Part shown: piece after piece, positions 42,949-56,118 of the stretch
How positions within the stretch are numbered: position 1 is the first letter of the stretch
Layout of the letters: each line of letters starts with the position of its first letter
Translations under genes and position numbers: made by a program
The notes under the pieces: model-generated
The model's database searches: none
Seen by the model: the letters and a program-made list of their open reading frames with translations, nothing else
What the model was told of the DNA's origin: nothing
DNA from: Bactericera cockerelli
Lineage: Eukaryota; Arthropoda; Insecta; Hemiptera; Triozidae
Assembly (NCBI GenBank): GCA_024516035.1
Contig: CM044959.1
Span: 27,926,605 to 27,990,604 of the forward strand
Direction of reading: 5' to 3'
DNA length: 64,000 bases

Positions 42949-44888
42949 AACTGAGAGTGAACTATTTGAGAAGGCATATTCTACTATTATGGAATTAATA
43001 GCCCTATTCGATCTTTGAATTTTCATGATAGAAAGAAATCATTCAATTTGGAATCCATTCATTTAAATTCCCTTTTCTTTTTTGATGTTCAACTTTATTT
43101 TATTCTCATGTTTACTTTATTTTATTATTATGTTTTATTTTTTAAATATAAATTACTTCTCCTAGGGACCGTCCTTCTCCTGAAATATCTTCTCACTCAG
43201 CCAAATAGTTTTCTTGTCGCTAGGCTTGAACATTTGTGCTGCATGGAAATGAATGAGTCATCTTATTCAAACCAGATGTCAACATAACATGTAAAATATA
43301 TATCTAAATATGATAAAATATATAGTGAATTACATACTTGTAATAGAGAATAAGCAACTTTTGTTTTCTTTTTAATTTCTATATGTATAATTTCATCAAA
43401 AAATCGTATTATTTTTTTGGTGATAAACCATAAAACTTAACAGTAAAAAAAAACCATACTTTATCTTTCAGGTACTGGAAAGTAAAAATCCAGAGTAATT
43501 ATCTCTGGATTACTTCAAATCATTCGTTTATTTAGAAGAAAAAAATAAATATATATTATGTGGTTTTAAGTCGGCTAGTACAGAAGTAGGTAGATAAAAT
43601 AACTTTTCAAAAAATCTATTCTGGGATCATTTTTATTCCTCAAAAGGGGACGTGTCACAATAAAAAATAATTTCAAGTGGAATTTTAGAAATCTCAAGGC
43701 TGCCGTTAAATTATTTTCTCTTTCAGAATCGCAAGACTTTTAATTTGATGTGTCACATGTGTAAATTCGAGTTGAAAAGTTAAAGTTAAAACTCACGATT
43801 GCGAAAAACAGTGCGATTAAGTATATGTCACACGTTAACACCAAAAAAAAACTTTTGAAACACCCTGTATAAAAGAATTCCTATCACTGTAACCGCGACT
43901 AAAAATAAATCAACACGTATTTTTTTTTTTTTTTAAACAAGAACGAAAGTATTTCTGGTGAACATAACTCCAGGGCCATCCTGCATAAAATTATATATTT
44001 TGGCACGTACCTACATAGGCCCAACGACTAGTTCGAGTGAGCACAGTCTTGATCTTGAAGGCAAACATTACATTATTTTTAAAATCAATGGATGCTGTAT
44101 TTCGTGGATAAGCTTTATTTGAGCCAATCGCGGGGCCTACTTGTCAAAACGTATTAAAACAAGAACTGCATTTGTCTATTATCTCAATAAAGTCAACATC
44201 AGGTTAATAACTTAACTCAAAATAATTTATTCAACTTCATAGTTACCTCCTGAATAACAAACACAGGATGAGAACCAAGGACCACTTAAATACTCCAATT
44301 TAAGTAGTCACCTTAGCCTAGCAGTAGCATACTCGTTCTGCACTCCAGATGAACGAAGTGGCGGCATTACGAGATTGATATTGAAATATGATGGTTGGTT
44401 GGATATGATGCATTAGCATTAGTTCTCATAATGTCGATGCTACGCACTAAAAAGTGTGACATAATAAGACATATAAAAATTTAGAACCATTTTACTCCAG
44501 GTATGGAAGAGAGTGCTTCTCACTTGGCCTTTTATTTTATTAACTTGTGTAAAACAGTTTATTATTGGAACCTAGAAAATCTGAATTGACAACCCAAACT
44601 GTCAGTAATTTTAACAAGTGTGAGTCAAGCCCCCAAGAATAGTTTATACACTAAAACATCATTTCTACATTTAAAGTATGTCTGATTCTGAATCATATAT
44701 GTTTGTCATATCATTTTATGAAAGGTAATTGTAAAAATACCTTAGAGACAATGTAGTTAACACTTTTCAAATCAAAGGCAATCATCACTTTAAGCCTCAT
44801 GATTTTTACTATCACAGTAAGTCCAGAACTGTACTTTCATATCACATAGGTTCTCGAGACCTCCCGAAAGGTTCAACAACATTCTGAC
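42949..44888. other. Convergent 3' intergenic region with repeat relics
   Basis: Holds the 3' ends of the coiled-coil and SWT1 genes. A short hairpin (AATCCAGAG, 7 nt, CTCTGGATT) lies at about 43488-43514, a CACCCTGTATA repeat end at 43861, and a SINE-like relic at 44300-44480. AATAAA on the minus strand at 44536-44531 could serve SWT1. No other gene seen. Confidence 0.45.
44300..44480 (+). repeat. SINE-like relic (also at 61850)
   Basis: GTAGTCACCTTAGCC head, then GATATTGAAATATGATGGTTGG and CTACGCACTAAAAAGTGTGAC. The ATGATGGTTGG region is shared with 61850-61990. Confidence 0.5.
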
Positions 44889-47800
44889 TCACAATTGTAA
44901 GCGAAGCTTCACCAAAGGTGCAAGAAATTCATAGCTCTCACAGAGTTCCACAAACTGTTGTAAACCTTCACGCGTCATTTTTTCATATAACTCGGGTTCA
45001 TGAAGTGCGGACAATAATTGCTGAGGAGTGAAGGACTCCTGAGTTAATGTATGCAAGGCATTGGAACATTCTTGCACAAAAATATTGCTTGGCGAGAGAG
45101 CTGGTGGTTTTTGGGGATCCTCGAAAATTCTGTGGGAGAATGAATGTGGTTGCATTAGTACAATAAAACTTGCTTCAAAGTTTATTTATGAAGCTAATTA
45201 TTTTCATAATCTTCCAACTTTAGTCAAGAACAACAAGAATTTGGAAGTATACAAGATACAGTATTTCTCAAACTTTCTTACTTTTGAAGGCGTTAGTTCT
45301 TTTTTAAAACTCACTACAGAATCTACCAATTAGAGGTTGTCTGTTATCATTACCACAGCCCACCGGTAACAGATACTGTAAAATTCATGATAATTGACTC
45401 CAAAATCACCGTTTGTTTGCCAGAAAAAAGTACAACAAGACATGGTCATCCACCAGTGCGGCCATGCCTTAGCATTTTCTTTGACGAACACCTTCACATC
45501 CCAAAAAATCATAGTAGTGAGTGTCGGACACATTAAATTCCTCTCACTCTCCATATTTTATTACTACCCCAGTGGAAAAGAGCATAATTTTGCTGCAGTG
45601 TTGCATTTTTGATATGTTGTTAGGACTACAACCGGTGGTAAGAATTCATATTTTATACTTCCAGAAACTTGTAGCCTTTAGGGTTTTTCGCTTATAACTT
45701 CTAAAAAAACGCAACTGCTAGTGCGAAGTTGATGAATTTAAAATGGGATCATCTACAAAAGATCTTCTATATATGTGTACAAAATTTAATCGAAATCTAT
45801 TCTGTAGTTTCCAAGGAATATTTTTAACAGACCTACAGACACACACAAAAATCAAAGTTGCTCAGAAGGTTATGAAACGTCCAGAAATATGAGAAAAAAA
45901 TTGAAATCGAAGCAAAAAAATACTGTTTCAATACTTCCGATTTCTAATATTAGAAATTTCTTGGAAGTAATACAATTGAGGTAATATAACCAATGCTAGT
46001 AACTTACTTCTGCAGGCAAACCCTTAATTTACACATCTGCATAGCAGTTGTTCCGAATGTTTTCAAATCATTGATGGTAAAATCAGGAATCTGAGAATAA
46101 TCATTTTGCGTGCCCATATTGAGAAATTTGTACACACATAACCTGTGAAAAAATAGTGAAGAGAGGTAGTTAAGTAGTCATCATCATTTAAGCCAGTCGT
46201 TGACCCTATACAGAGAGATCGAAAAGTCCCAGGGCGAATTTGTATCTATTTGATAAAATTTTGAACAAATATATCCATATTTTGCTATCAAATTTTCTAT
46301 AGGGTGTCCCAAATTTTCTTATATAGGTAAGTACCAACTTTCGATTTTGAAACAGGACCCTCTTTTTTAATTTAATATTCGAAATTTACTTAACATTCTA
46401 CAAAAAAATGATCGCTCACTCGATACTTTCTAAAAACGAATCTTTGAATCAACCCCGCGGAATCATCGATTTTTTTTCGAGATAAAAATGGTAATCCAAG
46501 AGTGTGATACATCATATCGGTGTATTTATTTATTTATGGAGAATCACGTGTTGCCATTGATTTTTCAAATTTTACACGTTGGGTCGAAATCAGCACCTGG
46601 AAGTCATTGGATTTGATATGTCACAACACCAATCTAGGATGAATAAAAATAAACTGGTTTCACACCACACGACTTTCCTTATCAAAAAGAAGTTAAATTT
46701 CACCACTGGTGACCTAACGGTAACAGTTAGCTGACAATTAATGTCGAAATCGTAATTGTGGCCCCTCAAAATCAGTGCATTTGATTAGTCACAACCCCCA
46801 TCTGAGTTGAATAATAAAAAAGTTATTCGAGCGGGTTCGAAAAACTTCAAGATCTCAAAAAATGATCTGTAAACCCTATGTTTTTTTTTATTCTAAGAAG
46901 ATTCACAATCCATCTGAGATAAATAATAAAAAAGTTAGTCCGAGCGGGTTCCAAAGAGATCTAGAAACCCATTTTTTTTATTCTAAGAAGATGTTCTACA
47001 ACTTTTTATGTATCTTTAACCAAGCAATGAACAGCCCATCGTGGTTCATGTGATCCATAAAATCAACTTCTATACCCAATTCCAAGTCTGTAGCTCTTAT
47101 CGTTCTCAATATATCGTTTTTACACACACACGGGAGGGGACCAATGGCCGAAAACAATTTTTTTGGTATCCTGAGGCTATGATTCGTTCAGAATTGTGAA
47201 GACTGGGTAGGTCAAATTTTCAACAAAACAATACTTTCTTAATTTACAATACACCAGTGGCGGATATTGATTTCTTTTCGAGGGATAAGGAAAGTTGAGT
47301 GGTGTCACACAAGTTTATGGAAACCAGTCGAAATACCGAGCTTGGGGCTTTTAGACACAAATGAAGCGATACGTGTTTTCAGAAATGTGTTTAGTGTTTA
47401 TCCAGATTTCTTGAGTTTCCACCAGATAATTTAATTTAAAACTTAAAGTCTGTCCCGGTAGCTCAGTGGTAAAGGCGGCACTCTGTGAATCCAGAAGTTC
47501 CAGAGGTCGTGGGTTCGAAACCCAGCCGGGACATGACAAGTTATCCTCCCATTTGGGATTTTTACCACATAATAATATGTCTTGGGCTTACTGCTGGAAT
47601 AATGGGACTCTAATAGTCCTTATCGGGTAGTATAAAAAAGGCGATATTATTATTATTATTAAAACTAGACACACTTAGGGAGTATAAATGATATAGGGAT
47701 ATTGCTCATTTTTACCTGTACGTTTCCGACCGCATATACAGGTCCTTGAGCGCGTCGAACACTTTATTGTTTGTTTCCTCAACACTCGAAGAGACGGTAG

Positions 47801-50800
47801 GATTGCTACTAGAAGCTGTGCTACTAGTACTGGCAGGACTGGGACTCAAACCAATGCTACTCTGACTTTCGCAAGGTTCAACTTTGGGCTTATTCAAAGG
47901 TGGTGACACACTATGATTTACATTTGAAACAGAATTAGGAATTTTGTTATGTTTCTCCCGGTAACTGAGTTTAACTTTTTTGAATTCACTTTTGGTAGTT
48001 TCCACGATGTTGAACAGCACATTTCGGTTCTTGTGATTCAATTTCTTCGCAAATACAAAGGCTCCCAGCAGCAGCTTGTCCAAGTTGTCGAATGTGACTT
48101 TGCTATCTGTAAATAAATAGTGAAGATTAAGCGGAGAATTTAAAAAATTAAGCCAATAACTCTTTTTTTTTCAATTACCTATACAAAGATGAGTGTTGCA
48201 CAGCCGTATTTTGTAGCCATGAGCTACTGTAGACGTTTGTGGTTTTGGTTTAAGCCTGCCCATCCCGCAGTATGCCCATGTATAATTAGAGGTGGCATTC
48301 AATAGCTTCTCTCTGCTTCTCAAATCTTTTTAAACGTCCTAAAATCTTTGAAAGTGGGAGTATTTCTGAAGAACTTCCCAAATGAGTCCCGACCACAGGC
48401 AAGCGAAAATGTTCATAACTCATTTACCCAAAGGAGCAAAGAAGGGCTCTGTTTGAGCAAAGAGGAATTACAAGTTTATTATTATTAAGCTTAGGTGAAA
48501 TTTCTTACCTGTTTCATGTTTCATGATCACCAATTTTAGATCATTGATGATGGGCAGCCACTCCCTCGTATCGGAACATGTTATTAGCTTTGAGAAACTG
48601 ATGTGGTGTTGTTCGTAGTTCCTAAACAACTTTATCCAATCCCAGATCGGTTTATAGCACACACCCTGCTGCCAAGGAATTTTACCCATTTTCAGTTTCA
48701 TAGCATCTATCAGAACCTGAAATTAGAATGAGTACACAACTTTCATATTTTTCATTGTAAAAATATTCATTGTTGAAAGAAAAAAAAGGTTTTATTGACT
48801 GATTTGATGTTTGAAAAGATTTTATTTCTTCCAAGTGCAGGACTTTTTATCTTACGAATATCAATTTGCTAAAAAGTCCTTATCTTACGAATATCATTTC
48901 GCTAAAAAGTCCTTAGTCATAATCATAAGTATAACCAGCAGTGGCTAAAATTGGCGGTTTTTGAGTGTTTATGGGAAGAGGCGTGATTGAATAACTTCTT
49001 TATTTAATCCTAAAGGGGTTGTAACATAACGGATCACACTCGTCTTTGTGGATGAATAAAATTAAGATATTATTATTATCTGTTGTAGGTACTTGAGTCA
49101 ATAATGGCGGACTTCGACCGCTTTTTGATTAAACTTGGTGGTTCTGGCTATAAAAACTATACATATGTATATTTAGCAAAAAAAAACATCAAGCATGAAA
49201 CTCCCTTCAGATAATAACACCACTTTATTGTATGTCCTGAACCAAAAATAAGCTGTAGCCTGTATATATTATACATATGTATAGTTGTATAGTAACCCAG
49301 TTTACAGTAGAAATTTATGTGTAGATCTTATTGATGAAAAAAAAAAATCATTAGTTGGGGTTTTCTTAGTGCTTTGAATAGAAATGTGAAGAGAGGCTTT
49401 ATATGATAAAGATTTTTGTTCAAAGTTTACCTCACTCATGATATCAAAGAGTTTGTCTTTGATAAAACAAAACATGCAGTTCAAATCATTCTGAATTTTC
49501 TTCTCTTTTTCATTCTCTGACTTTATCACTTGAGACATGGCCTTTTTCTTAAAGACTATCTCGGATATTTCTTCGACTGAATTCGTTTCTACTTTGTTGA
49601 TCAATGCTTTGCTCCTTAGGTTGACATCTCTTGACACCAACACCTATATCAGAGGAGAAGACAATCGGAACATAATTAGTCAGAGGTCTAAAAAGAAAAG
49701 GCAATTTTTTTACTTGCCTTTGAAGACCTTGATCTGAGGTTTTATTTTCACCCTGGTAAATTTTCCTTCTGAAATCGTTTTTTTATTAATATTGGCTGGC
49801 TATCTTTTACCCTATAATTCACAACAAGAAAAAATAACAGATGTGACAAAGTTTTTTACAATAAAAATAAGACACCCTGTATATCAACTAATTGTATTTC
49901 AAACTTTTACAAGTAGTGAAGTTTCTGAAATTTGCACGTTGTAAGGAATGCACAGAAAAACTTAATACCAAAGTTGCTCAGGAGGTTACATGTCCAGAAA
50001 TATGTTTTTTTTTTTAATAAATTGGAACAAAATAGGTAATTCCAATATAAGATATTCTCGGCAGTAATGGGGGAATGCTTATTAACAAAAGTTTATTAGA
50101 AATAGGCTGAGACTCACCAAACGGTGTTGCACTGTGTCTAATAGTTTCGTAAGCTGAAGACAAGCTGCCAGTATTCGATCATCAGGACTCTCGTGTTTGA
50201 GAACATCACTGGACCTCTGCATTGTTTCCTGATCCTGGAACACTATGCGTTCATTCCGGTGTAGCAAGTTGTCCTGTTCCATTAAGAAAAATAAAATCCA
50301 TTAGTATTTTTTTAACTACTAAGAGTAATCATATGAAGAGTTCTTCGATCAGATAAAGGTAAGAGTGTAAGGGAAGATTCCAATGCAGTGTAGGATAAAT
50401 AAGGTGTACACATCTTTCTTGACATAATTCTAAGAGCTCTGTGCTGTATACGTTCCACAGCTTGAATATGACATGCGTAATATGGGTTCCAGATAGGAGA
50501 CGCAAACTCGAGTATTCCCCTGACAAGAGATCAAAAGAGGATCTTTAGAGACAAGACATTTGGGAGATCTCTAGACGTTCGAAACACGTAACCTAGGACT
50601 TTCGAGGCTTTAGAAGTGATCATATTTATGTGGGGAACTAAACTCATTTTAGAATCAAAAATCACGCCAAGATCTCTCACAGTGGAACAACTTATGAAAA
50701 AGCTCATTTCTTCTTATCTTCAATTATTTAGTTCCTGAAAGTTTTAGAGAATACTAAAATGTTGATTTTTAAAACATATCTCAGTTTTCATATTATTTGG

Positions 50801-53800
50801 GGTGGGGGAAAACGCCTCTTTTGGTAATTTTTTTAGAGAATACTAAATGTTGATTTTTTAAACATATCTCAGTTTTCATATTATTTGGGGTGGGGGAAAA
50901 CGCCTCTTTTGGTAATTTTGTTAGATGTTATTTTTAAACTGTTTTTCATTTTTATATTTTTTTTTTCTAAAGGTAACAGAAAAAAGTTTTGAGAAATAAA
51001 TTTATTGATTTTAAGTCTATCTCTTGAATTTTGGTCAAAGTTTTTTCATAGGTCAACAAGGTCAAGCACTATAGTAGATATAAAGACACACTATTCAGTA
51101 TTTATTAACATAAAAGGTAAACATTTTCACAGTGTTATTTAAATATATTTTTCAAGTGCTCACTTTCACCGAATTTATTTTAGTGGAATCTAACGATGTA
51201 GGTAATATTTTCAGTGTGTTATGTCTATTTGCCATTTTTTCATTTCTAAGAGGTACTTTGGGATTTTTGGTTTTCTCTTTTACATAACAACTTCAGTTTT
51301 CCTCTGTTATACAAATAACAATTTTGTGTGTTTCTCTTTCGTATAGCTACCTGTATGAATCGGATGGCCTTAGTGACGCGTAGCTTGAGGTCTCGATTGT
51401 CAGAGCACCGGTCCTTGATTGAGTCCAACTCCTGGACCACTTGCCATGGCACGTACAGGAGGGGATAGCCGTACTCTGGAAGGCAAGGGGTCAATATTAT
51501 TATATTTTTTTATGTACTTGTATCTTTTATTTTTATAAGAGGATATAGTTCATGTTAAATTTGATTGTTAGTGATATACAAAGTGTCCAACTTTAATGTT
51601 CCTCATAGGAAAAATAAGGTCCCACATTGATTATGATTCATTTTGAAATGGCAATATTTAAGACGAAAAATCATTCATTCAAGGATATCCAAACACGCGG
51701 TAAGTCGAAGAAATTTTGAATTAAAAAAAAAACTCTGGGTCTCATCTTCCATCTTTTATGACTTTCATTTTACTATTTTGAGTTTGTTTAGCATTTATTG
51801 TGGATTTATTTTTTTTAATAAATAAATAATGAAACTAAAGATTCCTTTAGCCAGCGTCGATGGCATGTTGAATACACCGGTTCCCTTCAGAACACCGAAG
51901 TTAAGCGACATCCAGCGAGGTTAAGACTTGGATGGGTGACCATTCAAATTCTAATTCTCGTGACGCTGGCTTTTCCCGGCCCCGGCTTTTCAGGCTGGGT
52001 GAGGTCAATGTGAGTAGCAGGTTTGTGAGTTTCCTGCGAATGGAGGGTAAAACTCCCGTCGTGATATGATAATGACCATGGCAGTTGAAAGCGACGTTAA
52101 ACCCCACTTAAAAAAAAAAAAAAAAAAAAAAAAAGATTCCTCAATAATTACATAATGTACTTGTAATAAATTAAAAGATGCCCGCCTATGATTTTTTAGA
52201 AAACACTCTTCAAGAATTATTCAATAAATAAATGTGTTTATTTGTGTTACTATAATGTTTCAATATTAGTGGTTAGGCAGCACAGAATTATAGGACTTTT
52301 CCTTTATTATATCCTAATAGCTAATGTTGACCATAATTCCACCACCATAATGGGACTACCTGTCTTGCGCTGACAGTTTAAATAAATAAATAAACAAATA
52401 AAAGCACCAATTACTGCTCGCTCACATAACAGCAGCTACTATTTTTCCTCACGAGGAATCAGCCTTGGTTGAGCCAGCATCATGAGGATTCAAAATTTGA
52501 ATGGTCGATTCACTCATTCCCATTTCCATTCACACACTCATGACACACCCATTCAAATTCGAATTAGTGACAACCAGGATTTTTCAATTTGAGCTATTCT
52601 ATCAAAATTATTGAAGCACAGATGAACATTAAATTCAAATGTTCTGTGATGCAGAGTACTTACCTCTTGTGTAGTGGTCTCGTGCTCGGGTTACAAACTC
52701 AATTGAGTGAAGAAATACATTTGTGTCCAGGACTAGAACTAGCCTTGTACTGTCCCCGCTTACAGTCAATTTAAGTGAGTTGGTGGCAGGAACTTCTATG
52801 TTTTCCTGGCTAGGATCAATAGCTTGGCGAGCCTCTTCTATCTAAAAATAAAAATCAGTTTATAGTTTTTTGAAAAATGTTTACAAGAACCTATTTTGAA
52901 AGCATTTTTTTTTTTTTTTTTTTTTTTTTGAAGGTATGAATTATAGACCCCCCTCATATCATTATTTTCAAGTAAAGCCCATTTCCAAAATTTGTAACAT
53001 ACTTGTAGATCGTTATTCGAGACACGCATTCAATTATAATTATATAAATTCCAAGCTTGACCTTGAAATAACATTGAAGTGGTCACCTGAGAAAACTCAA
53101 AAGGTTACTTTTAGTTTTTCCTCTTGGAGTTATAAATGTCATCACGGAATATTGTTTTCTCTATATTCATTAGTGGGACACCCTGTATATTAATATAACT
53201 ACATATCAAAATTTACGACTAGGTATACTATTAAACCCCCAAGTCAAAGTCAGATCATCCTCACCTTTTTCACTATGAGAGCCTCAATAGGTTCCCATTC
53301 CATTGTCTCTTGGGATACATCCAATAAATTGTCATTTCTAGTGCAGTTAGTTCCTTCTATATTTGGTTGAGTAGTACGAGTAAAAGATGGACTTCTCTCC
53401 TTCAGCTTTTGACTGGTTTCGAGGAATCGAAAAGATTGTGAGGAATCCACTGACATTCCACTGCTGGCTGAGTTACTTCTTTCTCTCGATATTGGAGAGG
53501 ACAAAGAATTATTACTCCCAGGGTGGACAAAAGAAGCCCCTGCTTCTCCTTGCCTAGAGTTGTTGATTTTTTCTGATAGTGGTGACGACATGTTTTCAGT
53601 TTTATATGATGAAGGATTATGAGAAGTAGCTTGTCCTTTGGGTGACATGGCAATTTGAGAAGAATTTTGTTTTTTTGTTGACACACTATTCATATGTTGG
53701 TACTTTGGAGACATAAGACTGTGATGAGGATTTTGAATACTTGGCGATGGAAGATTTTCGCATAGACTATTGCTTTGGCAAAACAAATTTTGAGTCTGGG

Positions 53801-56118
53801 ATATTTGTTGAAGATTGGATTGATTATTAGGGGTGGATGGTGCTGACAATGATTTCATCACACGATTCAATCGTTCCTGTGCAGGTGTTCTTGCTGCATT
53901 CCCTCTATTGTTAACTTGTGGTCGGGTCAATTTTTCTCCTATACTACTTTGTCCTCCAGTAACCACCGCACCTTCACTTTTTCTTTTATTTTGGTAACTA
54001 TCATTTTGTATGTTTTTCATTATTGAAGACTCATTTATCAGAGGAGTACTTGGTGTGATAGGGTAATTGTTAATGTAAGGCCTGTTTGATGGTGTTGTCA
54101 CATCAGGTCCCCCTTGATTGACATATGGCTTATTTTGATATTTTTTATAGTGATTTGTCCATTGATTGTTTGACCTATTATCAAAACTGTTTCCATTATT
54201 TTTTTTCTGATATGGGGTATTATTAAAAGTGGGCTTTTGATTATTGTGAAAACTATTACCTTGCTTATTGTTAAACATATTACCTGTATTATTGTGAAAC
54301 ATATTACCTTGCTTATTGTGATAAATATTATGTTGATTATCCCCAACCTCGTCGGTGAATGTGTAATCAGAATTGTCAAATGTTATTCGTGATCGTTTGG
54401 GAACACAACTAGTTTCTTCTGTGGAATCTAATTTTCTTTTAACACTGTTGAAACTGGTAGGACTAGTGCTTTCATTTGGAGCATTTTGAACTGTGTCTTC
54501 TGATGATACTTCCAAGTCATTTTTTCCAGATGTTCTTTCAGGAACAAGACGACTGGTATTTATTTGGTTGTCTTTTTTATTGATCACAGGAGATATTTTT
54601 GAATTTTTAAAACTCACAGGCGATACATTTGAAATCTTGAGACTACTAGGATTTTGACTGGTTTTTTCTTTGTTTGGAGGACACCCTTCATTATAGTTTG
54701 GAACATTTCGCTTAAAGTAATGTTTATTTTCTCTTCTGATTTGGTTAAAATTACCCGTGTCAAATCCTTTATTAAAGGGAGATGAGGGATTAGCTGATTC
54801 ACGGAATGTTGTTTCTCGTCCCACACTTACAGCTCGGCGTGTTCGCATGGGAGCAGTCTCAGAGAAATTCCTATTCTGGTAGGGAGACACATCTTCAAAC
54901 ACTCGAGACCTCTGTTCTAGGTTTTGGTGGTTCTTGTTGTAGAATTGAGGACGGTTGAACTGGTTATTCCAGGCTCTATTGTTGTTGGAAGAATTTTTTC
55001 TTTGCCAATTTGAGTAATTATTGTTGTATTCTGAAACAATAGGTTATTGTATATTTTTTTATATAGAATATCTACTATATCTGTGTTATAATCTTTTACA
55101 TAGGATTATTGAATAGTTTGTGTGTATGACAAAACATGACTCAAGAAGCACGTGTCTAATTGACCTGATAAGTATAATGATGATAATAATCTAAATTAGG
55201 TTCGGCATTATCCAATCAAACTCAATTTTTTCAAAATTGAGCATTTTATTATGCTTTTTCAAAGGAGAAGAGGTATTTCAAGAATTAAACTTATTAAAAA
55301 GGCCAAAAAAGATTAATTCAACCATCATGTGTCCATGGTTATCAAAAGTTCAAAGAAAAAAAAAAAAGGTTTCGGGGGTAAAATTTACAGGTAATTATAT
55401 AAAATAGGTTATGTAAATAAATATCCACTGAATTGTTAGGGAGTTATAGCTAAACATTGACATTGGCAAGTGCAGATCACATTTTTGTGTGTGTGTTTTT
55501 TAATATTAATATTCTCTATGGTTACTAGTAGTTAAATTATGCATTGAAATGCGAAATTTAATTATTGAAAATCATCAAGAACATTAAAAACACACAAAAC
55601 TGTGATCTTCACTCACCAATATCAAAAAGTGACAATAACTCCCTAACACTTTAGTGGATATTCATAAAACCTATTTGTTCAATTATCCATTAAATTTTAC
55701 CCCTAAATAGTCAAGGGGAGTAAACCTGTTGCACTTTTTACTGTAGATAGTATCATTCAAAACTGTTATTTTAGTTAAAAGGAGAGTTTTGTGTTTTTCA
55801 TTTTTCTTTCCTTGAGTTGCAACAATTTTTATTATTTTTTCTTTGACTCATTGTTTCTTTGACTCCTTTTATACAGGGGAGCAAAAGTCTCACCCCACCC
55901 CCCGTATCTCGAGCATGGCTGAAAATACAAGAAAACGCAAAAATATGTATCCCTTCGATTTTAGGGGGATTAATTTTCAGCCAAAAAAAAAATAATTTTC
56001 ATTATCTAAATATTAACAATGGCTTCTCCTTATAATAACCTGTATGTAACTAGAACCAAAAAAATATATTGTGTATAAAATGATTGAGAGCATTAGGGTA
56101 CATACTTGGTCTGTGCAT
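44889..56118 (-). CDS. Swt1: SWT1-like PIN-domain RNA endonuclease
   Basis: Orthologue of SWT1, a nuclear PIN endonuclease that in yeast cleaves mRNPs stalled at the nuclear pore. Exons, 5' to 3': 56118-56106, 55030-53265, 52841-52664, 51475-51351, 50273-50118, 49643-49431, 48716-48509, 48106-47716, 46142-46008, 45129-44889 (TGA). Phases all join; 1141 residues. Residues 1-593 are Asn/Ser/Gln-rich and look disordered, with NMFHNN/NKQGN repeats. The PIN domain follows with its acidic set: D632 (LDTN), E668 (QELD), D726 (DDRI) and D752 (SRDVN). Exons 7-10 form a helical C-terminus matching the vertebrate SWT1 tail (TPQQLL, YEKMTREGLQQFVEL). The start is inferred: ATG at 56118 has an in-frame TAA just upstream in the same exon and gives the phase exon 2 needs. 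Confidence 0.88.
45640..46000. repeat. Diverged interspersed repeat (partner at 49860)
   Basis: CAAAGTTGCTCAGAAGGTTA, GTCCAGAAATATG and a closing GAAGTAATAC region are shared with 49860-50065. Non-coding, inside an SWT1 intron. Confidence 0.4.
46600..47010. repeat. Diverged interspersed repeat with short internal duplication
   Basis: TCACAACCCCCATCTGAG and GAATAATAAAAAAGTTA match 29400-29560 in reverse. Within it, TTTTTTTTATTCTAAGAAGAT and CCATCTGAG...AATAATAAAAAAGTTA each occur twice (from about 46797 and from 46910), showing a local duplication. Confidence 0.45.
47451..47640 (+). repeat. tRNA-type SINE, GTCCCGGTAGCTCAG family
   Basis: GTCCCGGTAGCTCAGTGGTA head, B box GGGTTCGAAACC, then CCATTTGGGATTTTTACCAC and CTGGAATAATGGGACTC as at 9128. 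A 3' run of TTA units follows. Confidence 0.85.
48178..48290 (-). repeat. tRNA-type SINE fragment, GCGCGATTAGCTCAG family (antisense)
   Basis: Only the 3' part is present: GATGAGTGTTGCA, ATGAGCTACTGTAGACG and GCAGTATGCC match 23605-23700. The tRNA head is missing, as in a 5'-truncated retroposon. Confidence 0.65.
48848..48912. repeat. Two-copy ~32-bp tandem repeat
   Basis: TATCTTACGAATATCA followed by TTGCTAAAAAGTCCT occurs twice with minor changes, in an SWT1 intron. Confidence 0.75.
50335..50684 (-). pseudogene. Non-LTR retrotransposon reverse-transcriptase remnant
   Basis: Read on the minus strand from 50684, one frame gives phrases typical of the C-terminal part of jockey/CR1-type reverse transcriptases: VRDLGVIFDSKMSL, SKASKVLGYVFRTSRDL, then, after one in-frame TGA, RGILEFASPIWNPYY and IQHRALRIMSRK. 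It is a 5'-truncated dead copy lying in an SWT1 intron in the same sense as the gene. Confidence 0.85.
50742..50919. repeat. 89-bp tandem duplication
   Basis: Two copies (50742-50830 and 50831-50919) that include ATTATTTGGGGTGGGGGAAA and CGCCTCTTTTGGTAATTTT differ by only a few A/T-run lengths. Intronic. Confidence 0.9.
51849..52133 (+). repeat. 5S-rRNA-derived SINE with poly(A) tail
   Basis: Nearly identical to 20771-21025 across the 5S-like head and the body. A 27-nt A run (52107-52133, with one phase-free junction) supports recent retroposition. One difference is a small duplication (GGCTTTTC) before CAGGCTGGGTGAGG. It lies in an SWT1 intron. Confidence 0.9.
52250..52590 (-). repeat. SINE relics: GTAGTCACC family then 5S-type (antisense)
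   Basis: TTAGTGGTTAGGCAGCACAG, ATTATAGGACTTTTCC and TTTCCTCACGAGGAATCAG belong to the GTAGTCACC SINE in reverse. GAGCCAGCATCATGAGGATT and CATTCAAATTCGAATTAGTG resemble the middle of the 5S-type SINE in reverse. Confidence 0.5.
54230..54345 (-). repeat. Short coding repeat in the SWT1 Asn-rich region
   Basis: Three to four diverged 27-30 bp units encode N-M/S-F-H/N-N-N blocks separated by KQG or TG. It keeps the reading frame and lengthens the Asn-rich tract. Confidence 0.7.
55374..55727. repeat. Fold-back repeat, ~350 bp, diverged arms
   Basis: The left arm from GGGGGTAAAATTTA and the reverse complement of the right arm from AGGGGTAAAATTTA share ATAGGTT, TATCCACT, GTTAGGGAGTTAT, GATCACA and TTTTGTGTGT in order. 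No transposase frame. Intron 1 of SWT1. Confidence 0.65.

Noticed and set aside
53402..54826. Three minus-strand frames of 70-94 codons
   Set aside because: Alternative-frame shadows of the single long SWT1 exon.
19133..56118. Nibbler and SWT1 as a functional RNA-nuclease cluster
   Set aside because: They are separated by an unrelated gene and by divergent and convergent promoters. Nearness of two RNA nucleases in an animal genome is weak evidence of linkage.
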